A stretch of DNA of 64,000 bases from Erodium maritimum (taxonomy: Eukaryota; Streptophyta; Magnoliopsida; Geraniales; Geraniaceae). This document shows, in pieces, positions 54,018 to 64,000 of this stretch. The stretch spans positions 68,432,039 to 68,496,038 of the forward strand of contig OY997593.1 of NCBI GenBank assembly GCA_963921825.1, given 5' to 3'. A program made the translations under genes and the position numbers. The notes beneath the pieces were generated by a model. That model was not told the DNA's origin. It saw nothing but the letters and a program-made list of their open reading frames with translations, and ran no database searches. How positions within the stretch are numbered: position 1 is the stretch's first letter; the number at the start of each line of letters is the position of its first letter.

Positions 54018-56349
54018 ATAAAAAAAACGCTCTGCTACCTCTCAACTGAGGTCTCTCTCTACCCTAACTAGGGTTCTTCTGCCGCCGTCCAACCCACGCT
54101 GCCGTCGTCGCCTGAGCTCCGGCTTCACTGTCACACATCGACGCCCTCTTCCCTCCACGATTTCGCTGTTTCCTGTCACCTCCTCTCCGTCGAACTCGTT
54201 CATTTCCGAGTTTCTACGTCCGCCCGAGCGCCGCCGGCTCCACAGAGAGCCCGTTCACGCCCTTGTCCGTGCTTCTTCATATCTGTCGCCCTCCAGCCTC
54301 GCTTGCCCGGAAATGGATGGTGAAGACCAGATCCGGCCCACTGAGGTTCGGCCACAGTCCCAGCCCCCGGCAGCGATGAGCTTCCTGCCTGAGGTAACTT
54401 TCCCGGCGTCTTCACCTATTATTTCTCGTCGCCCACCGGAACAGGGTCGGCCCACCGACAACCTGTCCTCTCTGAAGGACAAACCAGGCGGAGATCCGAC
54501 CGGGATCATTGCCTACTCGGGTCGCAGACGCCGCCGCGCCCTCGAGGAGGTCTTCCGGAGTAGGCAACGGTCCATACAGATCAGACGCTTGTCTCTCGAC
54601 CTCAGTCGACGGTGGCGGGGTCCTGGCACCGTCCTCTGGTAAGCCAGACAACGGGGTCGTCCAACCGATTGGCAAGTAGGATCGGCTCTCCTGCGTGTCA
54701 GGGGGGAGAGAGCTCCGTCTTCCTCCGGTCCCGGACTGGGAGGATGAAGATGATGAAGTGGTGGTCCCGGTGGAGGCGGTCCCGGCGACCAAAAAGGGGA
54801 CTTCCCAGTTCTCGCTGGCGGCCCGGGTTGCAGGAAATCAGAATCATAACCAAAATGCGGTCTGTGCAATGATGTTGCAGAAATGGAAAGTAGACGGCAT
54901 TCAGGTTGAGTTCATGTCCCCGGAGGTCACGGGTTATCATTTCCCATCTGTTGCAACATGGAGAATATCTGGCATCGGGGCACCTGTATTTTCAAGGGAT
55001 ACCCAGTGCTTCTGGAACCTCTCCAACCGTATGCTCAAGCATACGAGATTGAGTTTAACCACATTGAGATGGGGGTCCGAGCCATGAACGTCCCGTCAGG
55101 GTCCAAAACCCCGGAGATCCGGAGTCTTATTGTTGCTACCATTGGGGTCCAGGTGGTGTCGGCTCCAATACCGTTTGTCCGCCGGGAGGATATGTTCCTA
55201 TGGCTGCGGGTACGGATGGAGTTGAATCAACCTCTTCGGCGACGTCTCCGCCTTCGGTTCCCAGACACTGTTACCTCCTCACATCTTTGTCGCAGGTGTA
55301 GGAGGATGACACACCGGATTACGGGGTGTACAGCTCACTTACCGAGAATAGGTCGGGAGGAGGGCCGTTATGACACTACGATTCTGGTACCAAGGCATCT
55401 GGATGTGGATAGGCCGCTGAAAACAGTATGGCATGCATCCCCTTCCCGGGAACCGGTGGCTGTTGACGATCTCCTGACTGGGCTTTCCTTGAACCCTATG
55501 GTCCGTTCTAGGGAGATCCTTATGGGGGATGGTTTTTCGGCTGCAGACGTTCCGTCGAAGTCTGATGATTTGGCTAAGACTACCTCAGGAGGGGTGGTCA
55601 TTTGTTTGCAGGATTGAGTGGGCCGGGATTGTGGAGGGCCATCGGGGTTTACAAAGCCTGACAATCTGGCTAACATCCACCCTGCTCGAAACCCCCTGCC
55701 TCTGATGAACCCACAAACACCTCAGGGATCCGGGTAGGGAAGGAGAAAGACCCCAAGGAAGTTTTGGGGAAAGATGGCCCTATTCGGGGGAAGGCCAAGA
55801 AATCTTCACTGCAGACAAGGAGCGGGTCGCTGTATGCTCATCCGCCGGGGTCAAAGAAATCGCTGGATCATCCGGCCCCTCCTCCAGAATTCACCCAGCC
55901 GGTCAACGCTGCAGGGGACCAAGAGAAGCAGGCGGAGGCAGGACAACCTCCAATGCAGGAATGACCCGACCCGGTAGAGGTGGGTGGAGCCGATGAAGGA
56001 CTATACCTACAGACCCGGGACAACCAGTGCTGAGCGGTCCCGGGCAGCCTGCACCAACAACTCATCTATTTTATCTACTTTATGATTATCTGCTTTATTT
56101 CTGGAACAATTTATCGTTTATTTTGATTAGGTGCTTTTATTTTATGTCTCAATGTTTTGAGACGATGGTAAGGAGTTGTCTTGAGTGTTTGCCAACGATT
56201 AAAAGTAGGCTATTATTATGGGTTCATGAGCGCTGGACTTGCTACGGTCGGTCATGACATATATCTGGAACCCTAGGCGTTTACGCCCTTCCTTGTTTGA
56301 TTACCTTTGGGTATTAATACTATTCTCCGGTTACCCTTTTCAAAAAAAA
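54018..56349 (+). mobile_element. ORF1-only LINE-like element, copy H, full length
   Basis: The exact 17-bp TSD AAAGAACTACAAAAGCT lies at 54001-54017 and 56350-56366, with a poly(A) run before the right copy. The plus-strand element of 2.33 kb has a leader with CTAGGGTTC (54068-54076), a DUF4283/knuckle coding region in two or three frames (about 54313-55617), a GC-rich tail and an AT-rich 3' UTR. No endonuclease or reverse transcriptase sequence is present, although both ends are intact. Confidence 0.85.
54313..55617 (+). pseudogene. DUF4283 ORF1 of copy H (broken)
   Basis: The first frame (54313-54642) encodes a Pro/Arg-rich N-terminus. The second (54695-55087) starts with acidic WEDEDDEVVVPVEA and enters DUF4283 (VCAMMLQKWKVDGIQVEFM). 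The third (54958-55617) continues DUF4283 (IWHRGTCIFKGYPVLLEPL) through PLRRRLRLRF to a complete zinc knuckle CRRCRRMTHRITGC (C-X2-C-X4-H-X4-C). At least two frameshifts separate the parts. The layout equals the ORF1 of the full LINE. Confidence 0.7.
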
Positions 56350-56366
56350 AAAGAACTACAAAAGCT

Positions 56367-56451
56367 TCAATAAAATCATTCAAAAGCATTTTAATTTTAT
56401 ATTTTTACAATTAGTGTTATATTTTTTCTTATAACACGTTATTAATTTGTA
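56367..56451. other. short AT-rich spacer
   Basis: Nothing recognised. Confidence 0.4.
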
Positions 56452-58619
56452 TTTTTTTTGTGATGAAAGTTAAAATCTCATTAATTATAAATATCAGCTA
56501 CAAAAAACTGCATCAAGAGCAATTTCTTGACCACGAAATATAAAAAAAGTAATTATATTTTAAAGAGCCCTAGTAGGTATTACATAAAATTCTGAGACAA
56601 GTAATGTAAGAACCGCCCCCGGTCGATCCCGGTAGAGCCGGCGAATTCTAACCAAGTTTGACTTTTGGTCGGAAAAGTCAACTGAAGACTCAGGAAGTCA
56701 TTCGGGACATTTCCGGGGCCCAAAAAGCTTAGCCGTCATCACGGTTAGCTTAGTTGGGTCATTTCCTTCAGTTTGACTGTAATTTTGTAACGGTCAATTT
56801 CTGGTCAAACTTGGACTTTATATCGACTTTCACGATTAAAATTGGACTGCTGGAATTCTAATAAAATAAAGTGGCTCCCACAATTCCACATGGCATTGGA
56901 GTCTTGGATGAGAAGAAAATGAGTTGAAATGACCTCTTGACCCTCCTCCCTAAAGGCTCTAAAAGGATAAAACTAGCAAGGGGCTTTTGGTCATTTAGCT
57001 TGTAGGTCATTAAAGGCATTTGTTGGACACAAATTCAGCATTTCCCCTCATTTTGCTGTAGAGAAATTCTAAAGGGAGAGAAGAGAGAAGCTCTTGGCTT
57101 GAGCAAGAAGAAAGAGAGCAAAGAAGAGATTTTTGGCTCATCTTTCCATCATTTCTCCTTCCCAAGCTTGCTAGCTTCATCTCCTACACATCCTCAAGGT
57201 ATGGATGCTCTAAACTTCTTATTTCATCCACTTTCAATCTATGGGTTTTGTGGGTTTTTGGCTTAAAGTTGAAGAACTAGCTTTGTGGTTGTTACTTGGA
57301 GAAGAAGTAGTGAAGTAGGTTGTTTGGACTGTGTTTTGGTTGAAGTTTTGATGAACCCATTGAGGGTGTTGATGTTGGGTAACTTTGGATGAACATTTTG
57401 GAGTTAGAAGGACTTGGAAATGTGGTTTTTGATTTGATTTTCATGAAACTCGAGCTGGGGAAGAAAGGGAAAGAACCTGGACTGGTTCGATACGGAGCGT
57501 GACCCGAACCGGGCCCTGTGTCGGCACGGCAGGCTGCACGGAATGGGCCAGGCACCGGCACGGCGTGCTGCGCGGAACGGGCGTGAGTCCGACACGGAAC
57601 CTCACACGGTCCGTGTCAGACTCCGGGCCGGTACGCCGCACGGTCCGTGCTGGTTCCCGGGCCGGACTGTGATACGGTCCGTGCCAGGTTCCCGCACGGG
57701 CTGTGCTACGGTCAGGGCCACCCTCCGGATCAGACCTCCAGATCCAAAACCCTTCCTTTTAGCCCATTTCGATTCCTAAATCATTTCTTCAAACCTTATT
57801 TCCATTACTTGAGTATTGTTCTGTATTTTTGGGGAGAAGAGCATCGTTGAGTTATTAACTTTGGTCTTATTGTGGTCTAAGATCGTGGTACCGAGCAAGG
57901 AAGGAAGGAAGAACTTGGACCCGAGCTAGAAGAACGAAGATCATGCCGGAACCCGTGTGAAGAACGGAGTTGTGACTACCGAGTTTGACAACAGAGTTTT
58001 AGAGGAATACTAAGAGGTAGGGAAAGTCCTAACTACTCGAGTATTTCATTACTAATATGCATGTTAGGATAATAAAATCGGAAAGGTCCTAGAATTGCAT
58101 ATAGGATGCGAATAACTAGAATAATCGTCTTTCAATTATTAATAAATGGATGTGTCTAGAATGCATGCTTATGATGAGACTAACTAGTGTAACTCACTTT
58201 CAATACTTGGGAATTGATTTACTGGTAGAGAGGCCGTGAAGAGCCGTCGGATTAGTTGTTGTGCTAGGTTCACATGCTTGGTTGCTAGTTATTAGGATAA
58301 TCAAGAGTCTAATGAAACTAGTTAATTTTATGTTTGATTGGTTGAATGTTTACCTGCTTGGTTGAGTGATTATGTGTTGATTTACTTGTTTGATTGAACG
58401 GATGATCAAGTATGACTGGTTGTACCAAGGGGTATAATCAGGTGATCGATGTACCGATGGTTCGTGACAGGTAAGTATACGGTAAGTGTGGAGTGTTATT
58501 GGATGTCTTTGTTGTGATGAAAGTGTGAATTGAGAAGTGTTTATTGAGGGATGAATTATAGTGTATTTTTCCTTATTCTTATTCTTGAAATGTTTGGTTG
58601 TTCGGTTCGGTACTACACC

Positions 58620-58636
58620 GGGGGGGGGGGGGGGGG
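58620..58636 (+). repeat. G17 homopolymer
   Basis: Seventeen consecutive G residues; a candidate assembly-length error and a possible quadruplex-forming site. Confidence 0.9.
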
Positions 58637-58694
58637 TAATCTGGTGCTGTTGTGGTCAGTGGTGGTTGGCAGATAGTGCGGAATATTGGTTGAG

Positions 58695-58820
58695 TATTGG
58701 AGCCTGAGGGCATTGATTACTGGATATTATGGGGATTGATTATTGGAGCCTGAGGGCATTGGTTACTGGATATTATGAGGATTGATTATTGGAGCCTGAG
58801 GGCATTGGTTATTGGACCCT
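58695..58820 (+). repeat. 46-bp tandem repeat, three units
   Basis: Units start at 58695, 58741 and 58787 with TATTGGAGCCTGAGGGCATT. They lie inside the outer LTR. Confidence 0.9.
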
Positions 58821-59504
58821 ACGGGGCAGTTGGATGGATTACTTCGTGAGAGATGGTTACTGTGGTTTCACCCAAGTGTATGCATCCTATGGGAGCACTA
58901 CCTTGGTTCCCTAGGGAACAAGATATGTCACGCCCCGATTTCAGCGAACCGAACTCGGGACGCGAACTTTTAAAAACATGAACACTTGAAACCTGTTTTC
59001 AATAAAAGCTTTGACATTTCCATTTACTTCTCAAAATAATAGCATTTACAATACAAAAACGTCCCAACAAGTGGACAAGGTACAACATCCGTCACTAGAC
59101 TCAACAAAAGTAAAGACCAGACTCCGCTCCAAGCTCCATGAACTTCAAGAGCTAACCTAGTCCGTCCGGTGATCGGTACCTGTAGGAAAAGCAGCTAGGG
59201 GTGAGCGTTCGCTCACCTCCACGGATAACAGACTGACTATGGCATAATTAGCAGAAAAAGCCAGTAACACTAAAACCAAACCCAACACCGGGACTACAGT
59301 CCCCAACTCAAGTACTCAACTGACCCACAACCCGTCACCTTCCTCAACAGACTCGACACTCGATAAAAACAGTGTAGACCCGACACAACTATCGACGACC
59401 TCCTCAAGGACTCGAACGAAACGACACAACACCAAACAAGATCACAAAGGATCGCACACCAGCTGCTCAGTAACCAATCTCAATCAGGTCAGGGTTCGAC
59501 CTAT

Positions 59505-59696
59505 CGCAATTCCTCGACACGAAGTCGGATCAGGCTGTCGACCTTTCAAACTCGCAATTCCTCGACACTAAGTCGGATCAGGCTGTCGACCTTTAAAACT
59601 CGCAATTCATCGACACTAAGTCGGATCAGGCTGTCGACCTTTAGAACTCGCAATTCATCGACACTAAGTCGGATCAGGCTGTCGACCTTTAAAACT
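59505..59696. repeat. 48-bp minisatellite, four units (copy 1)
   Basis: Units begin CGCAATTC(C/A)TCGACAC and end CTGTCGACCTTT. There are four units here against six in the second half at 60463-60750. Confidence 0.95.
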
Positions 59697-60462
59697 CACC
59701 ACCCCAGGTAACCACAATCACAATCACAGGCAAGTTCAATCACACAGGCACTCAAGGCCACTCAAGACACCTCAACAGTCAAGACTCGGGTTCAACAACC
59801 CCACGGGCACTCGCTGCCACTCAAGACACCAAATTAAATACACGGCTCTCATGGCCACCCCGACTCAACAATTAAATACGGGCTGTCACGCCCCGATTTC
59901 AGCGAACCGAACTCGGGACGCGAACTTTTAAAAACATGAACACTTGAAACCTGTTTTCAATAAAAGCTTTGACATTTCCATTTACTTCTCAAAATAATAG
60001 CATTTACAATACAAAAACGTCCCAACAAGTGGACAAGGTACAACATCCGTCACTAGACTCAACAAAAGTAAAGACCAGACTCCGCTCCAAGCTCCATGAA
60101 CTTCAAGAGCTAACCTAGTCCGTCCGGTGATCGGTACCTGTAGGAAAAGCAGCTAGGGGTGAGCGTTCGCTCACCTCCACGGATAACAGACTGACTATGG
60201 CATAATTAGCAGAAAAAGCCAGTAACACTAAAACCAAACCCAACACCGGGACTACAGTCCCCAACTCAAGTACTCAACTGACCCACAACCCGTCACCTTC
60301 CTCAACAGACTCGACACTCGATAAAAACAGTGTAGACCCAATACAACTATCGACGACCTCCTCAAGGACTCGAACGAAACGACACAACACCAAACAAGAT
60401 CACAAAGGATCGCACACCAGCTGCTCAGTAACCAATCTCAATCAGGTCAGGGTTCGACCTAT

Positions 60463-60750
60463 CGCAATTCCTCGACACGAAGTCGGATCAGGCTGTCGAC
60501 CTTTCAAACTCGCAATTCCTCGACACTAAGTCGGATCAGGCTGTCGACCTTTAAAACTCGCAATTCCTCGACACTAAGTCGGATCAGGCTGTCGACCTTT
60601 AAAACTCGCAATTCATCGACACTAAGTCGGATCAGGCTGTCGACCTTTAGAACTCGCAATTCATCGACACTAAGTCGGATCAGGCTGTCGACCTTTAGAA
60701 CTCGCAATTCATCGACACTAAGTCGGATCAGGCTGTCGACCTTTAGAACT
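60463..60750. repeat. 48-bp minisatellite, six units (copy 2)
   Basis: The same 48-bp unit as at 59505, six copies. The 48-bp length keeps a frame open on the minus strand (a 16-residue repeat), which explains the apparent 103-codon frame there. Confidence 0.95.
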
Positions 60751-63506
60751 CGCCACCCCAGGTAACCACAATCACAATCACAGGCAAGTTCAATCACACA
60801 GGCACTCAAGGCCACTCAAGACACCTCAACAGTCAAGACTCGGGTTCAACAACCCCACGGGCACTCGCTGCCACTCAAGACACCAAATTAAATACACGGC
60901 TCTCATGGCCACCCCGACTCAACAATTAAATACGGGCTCTCAAGGTCACCCAAACTCAACAATTAAATACGGGCTCTCAAGGCCACCCAAACTCAACAAT
61001 TAAATAAAGCGCACGACAACCTCCGGCATACTCGATGCCTCCAACAGTCCTAAAATCGCTAGTTTCACAAACAACCTCCGGGCATGGTCATATGCCTCCA
61101 GTAATTCAATTATCGCTAAGTTCTCTGTTCCTACGACACTACTAAATGTCACATGCCTTTCTCTTAAACGCTACAATCCCGTATCATGCTTTTCTAATAA
61201 TTAAATAAATCTACTCAACCCACGACACCCCGGTGTCACATGCAATTCTACCATTAACTTTCCCTACTCAGGGCCGAGATCCGGCTACTTTTCCCTACCT
61301 CGTATACAATCCCAAAAGCGCTCCAACAACACCCGAAGCACACTCAGTCACTCGCCGAGCTTCCCCTTGCTTCGGTCCGTAGCACGATCTAACAGAACAC
61401 AAATTTAAAGTACTTTTAAACTAGTACGAGTAAACCGAAAATTAATAAACTTAACGCCCAAACGTAACCCCGACAATGCCGATCACTCCCAAACTTCCCA
61501 ATTACTCGATATTGCCGATAAAGGACCCGTAAGTGCCAGATTCGCCCGTCATGGCGAATCTGCCCGGTTTTGGTTAATTGCCTTCCGGGGCTCCAAAAGT
61601 CCCCGTTTTCGTTTCTACGGTCTTAGAATATTTCAAGGAACCCAACGCACTTGACGGAATTGAATTCCGACTTCTAAGTCAATTAATTAACGTTTAAATT
61701 TTCCTGTTTTTCGCAGGTTTGACTGACGTTGACCAGAAGTGGTTATTACAAGATATGGTCCTTTGGAGGCATTTCCGATGATAAGCGCCCATTTGGGATT
61801 GTTTCTGGTGCCCCGACGCATGTGCCTCCTCTGGACCGAGGGAAAATCTGATATGATATGGGTACTCTGGTGGATCGGAATTATGGGAACCGAGGTGATC
61901 CCAGAATCTATCCATGGATCGGAGGCTTGAGAAAGCAAGTGGTTGGCGTGATATCAATTACTCCCTTTTTAATCGTTATGATACGTTATAATATTCCTAT
62001 GGAACCTTTCAAGTTACTGTTATCTTTAAGAGTACGATGCTTATCTTATTCTATCCTGTTTATTTACTATTTCATTGTTAATCGTATTATATCGTTATTT
62101 GAGTTATCTGTTTAAGCAGTTTATTTTGACCTAAGGGTTGAGTTGTTAAGATTTTTCCTACTGAGCGTAAGCTCACCCCCTTTGGTTTCTTACTGTTTTA
62201 CAGGCGTACCTGATGTCTAGTGAGTTCGAGGCTCGGGATCTTTTGGACGTCTTGGGGTTTATTTTAGAGTTATGTTGGTCGTGTGTACTAAACATCATTT
62301 ATCTTACTCTTTATGTTGAGTTGTGACTCATTGGAGATTTTTGAACTTTTACTGAGGTTGATTTGAGAAAGTTTATCTTGTTATTTTAAACGTTTATGTC
62401 AATTGTTTATCGCTTTTCTATTCTTAACACCGGTCACGTCTCGAGTCCGGTCAAAACCGAATTTGGGGCGTGACAAGTAATCCGGTGCAATCGGTTTTAG
62501 AAGTGCCATAAAGACGTACTGGAAATAAAATTAAATTATGACGAAACCAATGGTTGCTGCTCAAGGTGTAGTCTTCATGATCTATTCGCTGTATTAAATC
62601 GAACCTACGATCATTGGTTTCAAGGGGTGGCAGAGCTCTAATCAGGGACCCTCCCAAGGCCAATCTTTGGAGCATTGAATCCCTTTCATTCCTCCATGCG
62701 GGTCAGCATGCCCGCCCTGTCCTGATCGTCTCAGGGATCCCCAGTGGATCCCCTATTTACTCCTCCAGCTCCTGCTCCAACACCAGAATCAGTTCTGGCT
62801 CCAAGTCTAGGTCCATCTTTGTGTTCAAGTAGGGACGGGGTATCGGCTTTCCCACCATCCGAGGGTCAGACGATTACCAAGTTTGTCCAACCTGGATCGG
62901 CCAAGCGGCTCGCTCCATTAGGTGTCTTAGCCGAGATACTATCGGTCCCCTGCCTCGAGACAAGGGGGCCTTAGGTGTAGTAGTCGATGCTATCAGTTTA
63001 CAAGTCGGCTGATCATCCCAATCTGTGGCATATACCCTGGACCGATATCTTTGATCACCAACTCCTCTGCTGATTTACCCCATGCCTTGGTGATGATCCG
63101 GAGTAAGATTTCTTTTTAGGGCGGCTTGGACGATCACCGCTTGCCTATCATGAAAAATTGTTGTCTAGCCAATATGGATGGGATCACCGGGGTGTATGGT
63201 ACCATCACCTCAATGTCCTCCTCCTCCTCCTCCAAAGAACAAGCCGAGAGGCCATCCTAAAGTTTGAGCAGTTGGGAGTCCAGGCATGTCGGAGAGGGAG
63301 GTGCCACAAGTTGAGCCGACTTTCTTGGGTCTGAAAGATCGACTAAGGTGGGTCATCCCCAGAGGTGGTGTGAGGAGCGCTGGGTCATGGGGACACGGGC
63401 TGCATTGGGAAACCGACCCACTCACAAAGAGCAGCCACGTCCGCCCTCCCTGGCTCTGGCCTCCCCTGTTCAGGCTTGTGGACTTTCTCTTTAAAAGGGT
63501 CGCGGA

Positions 63507-63995
63507 TCAGAGGGGCAGTAGGATGGTGGCAGGTCCTGTCACGGGCGGCGCTGTGATGGTGAGAGGCGAGGCGTTGGTGACCGGAGCAGGTGGCGTGATG
63601 AGGGGAGTTGGTTCCACTGGTGGTCGGAGAGCAGGGACCGTCACCTGAGGCAGCAGAGGCTGCACATCGTCGTGAGCTGGGATCGGAACTTTCAACTCGA
63701 CCGTAGGGGGCGGCGGAGTGGAATTCTCCAAAATCCTAGTGTTGCTTGCAGAAGAAGTTAGGGTTTGGGTCTTCAAATATCGACCACGCCGGGCTTTACC
63801 CAGCGGTTCAGATGTACTTGGAGAGAAATCCATGGTTGTTAAAGTCGGGGGAAGAAGGAGAGGCGGCGCGGAGGAGAGGAAGAGAGAAACCGGGGCGGTA
63901 GAAGAAGGCTTAGGGTTTCTTCTACGCCTTAGTTTATTAATTGGCTTCACAGTCGACGAGGGACGAGGCGGAGGCGCGCGTGGGAGGGACTGCAC
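63507..63995 (-). pseudogene. N-terminal part of a LINE-type ORF1 (copy I)
   Basis: A 162-codon frame rich in Pro, Thr and Ser with a basic NKLRRRRNPKP start; the internal Met in TTMDFSPSTSEPLGKARRGR is a likelier start. It matches the style of N-terminal regions preceding DUF4283 in this family. DUF4283 itself follows in another frame near 63100. It is cut by the window edge on its 5' side. Confidence 0.4.
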
Positions 63996-64000
63996 CAGGC

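Larger units (their letters stand above)
58928..61750 (-). mobile_element. fossil LTR with internal tandem duplication, nested in reverse
   Basis: Left end TGTCACGCCCC and right end GGTTATTACA (reverse complement TGTAATAACC), with the 5-bp TSD AGATA at 58923-58927 and 61751-61755. The first about 0.96 kb (from 58928) is repeated almost unchanged from 59884, so the LTR start occurs twice. Very high identity between the two halves suggests a recent duplication. No coding region. Confidence 0.8.
56605..62475 (+). mobile_element. fossil solo LTR, Ty3/gypsy type, interrupted by another LTR
   Basis: Starts TGTAAGAACCGC, ends GGGGCGTGACA, with the 5-bp TSD AGTAA at 56600-56604 and 62476-62480. About 3.0 kb once the inner insertion (58928-61755) is taken out. 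It contains a 17-G run (58620-58636), a 46-bp tandem unit in three copies and a GAGCGTAAGCTCAC stem near the 3' end. No coding region. Inserted in copy I. Confidence 0.82.
56452..64000 (-). mobile_element. ORF1-only LINE-like element, copy I, split by nested LTRs; runs off the window
   Basis: Poly-T at 56452-56459 marks its 3' end. The following bases share a CTTGACCACGAAAT block with the 3' end of copy D (CTCGACCACGAAAT near 13905). After the LTR insertion the element resumes at 62481. Its minus strand includes the GGAGGGTCCCT block shared with copies C and D (about 62645), a DUF4283 piece (EILLRIITKAWGK near 63100) and a Pro-rich N-terminal frame at 63507-63995. The 5' end lies beyond 64000. 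Confidence 0.65.

Noticed and set aside
59505-60750. Regular repeats that might suggest a CRISPR array
   Set aside because: The units are contiguous with no spacers, they lie in a plant LTR, and there are no cas genes.
60504-60815. 103-codon minus-strand frame with a 16-residue repeat
   Set aside because: It is produced by a 48-bp minisatellite whose unit length is a multiple of three; the sister array has a different unit count and no selection is evident.

Overview
The window looks like nuclear DNA of a flowering plant, most likely a eudicot. It has an intron-bearing BES1/BZR1-family transcription factor, a PR-1 secreted protein, a BAHD acyltransferase and the last exon of a plant O-methyltransferase, set in AT-rich DNA full of plant transposons. 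There are no operons and no prokaryotic features. I saw no tRNA, rRNA or CRISPR array.

Host genes are few and widely spaced: PR-1 (21178-21705, minus), the BES1/BZR1 homologue (29084-31497, plus, three exons, with six perfect CACGTG boxes upstream), the BAHD acyltransferase (43355-44653, plus, one exon) and an O-methyltransferase terminal exon (53497-53799, minus). The first exon of that last gene is not in the window, and over 10 kb of nested retroelements lies where its intron would be. A mosaic of host-gene pieces, one from a DDX3/RH37-type DEAD-box helicase, lies at 39900-41050.

The rest is layered transposons, many of them datable by target-site duplications (TSDs) that I could read. 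DNA transposons: a hAT with an intact 780-codon transposase (4098-6440), a 1.6-kb non-autonomous hAT (26459-28033), a 555-bp hAT MITE just upstream of the BAHD gene (42461-43015), a 1.33-kb Mutator-like MITE (9837-11169), a small PIF/Harbinger-like MITE (48564-48865), a foldback element whose core forms a miRNA-like hairpin (49728-50198) and two larger inverted-repeat elements. LINEs: one nearly full-length plant L1 (14614-20333, minus, 17-bp TSD) whose ORF1 stop overlaps its ORF2 start as ATGA, and several 5'-truncated copies, one reduced to about seven bases.

The most striking group is a set of short retroelements, about 0.9-2.3 kb, that encode at most the DUF4283/zinc-knuckle ORF1 protein and no reverse transcriptase. 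They end in poly(A) and are flanked by 14-18 bp TSDs (1657-3280, 7703-9024, 11185-13453, 13833-20440, 25129-26190, 34936-36509, 54018-56349, 56452-window end). They look like a plant counterpart of mammalian half-L1s.

Fossil LTR elements are mostly solo LTRs of Ty3/gypsy type, nested in the elements above (36676-39538; 56605-62475 containing 58928-61750), plus a partial element at 45659 to about 47960 and a relic near 24000-25110. Nesting order can be read directly in three places: 13818-20455, 34020-39885 and 56452-64000.
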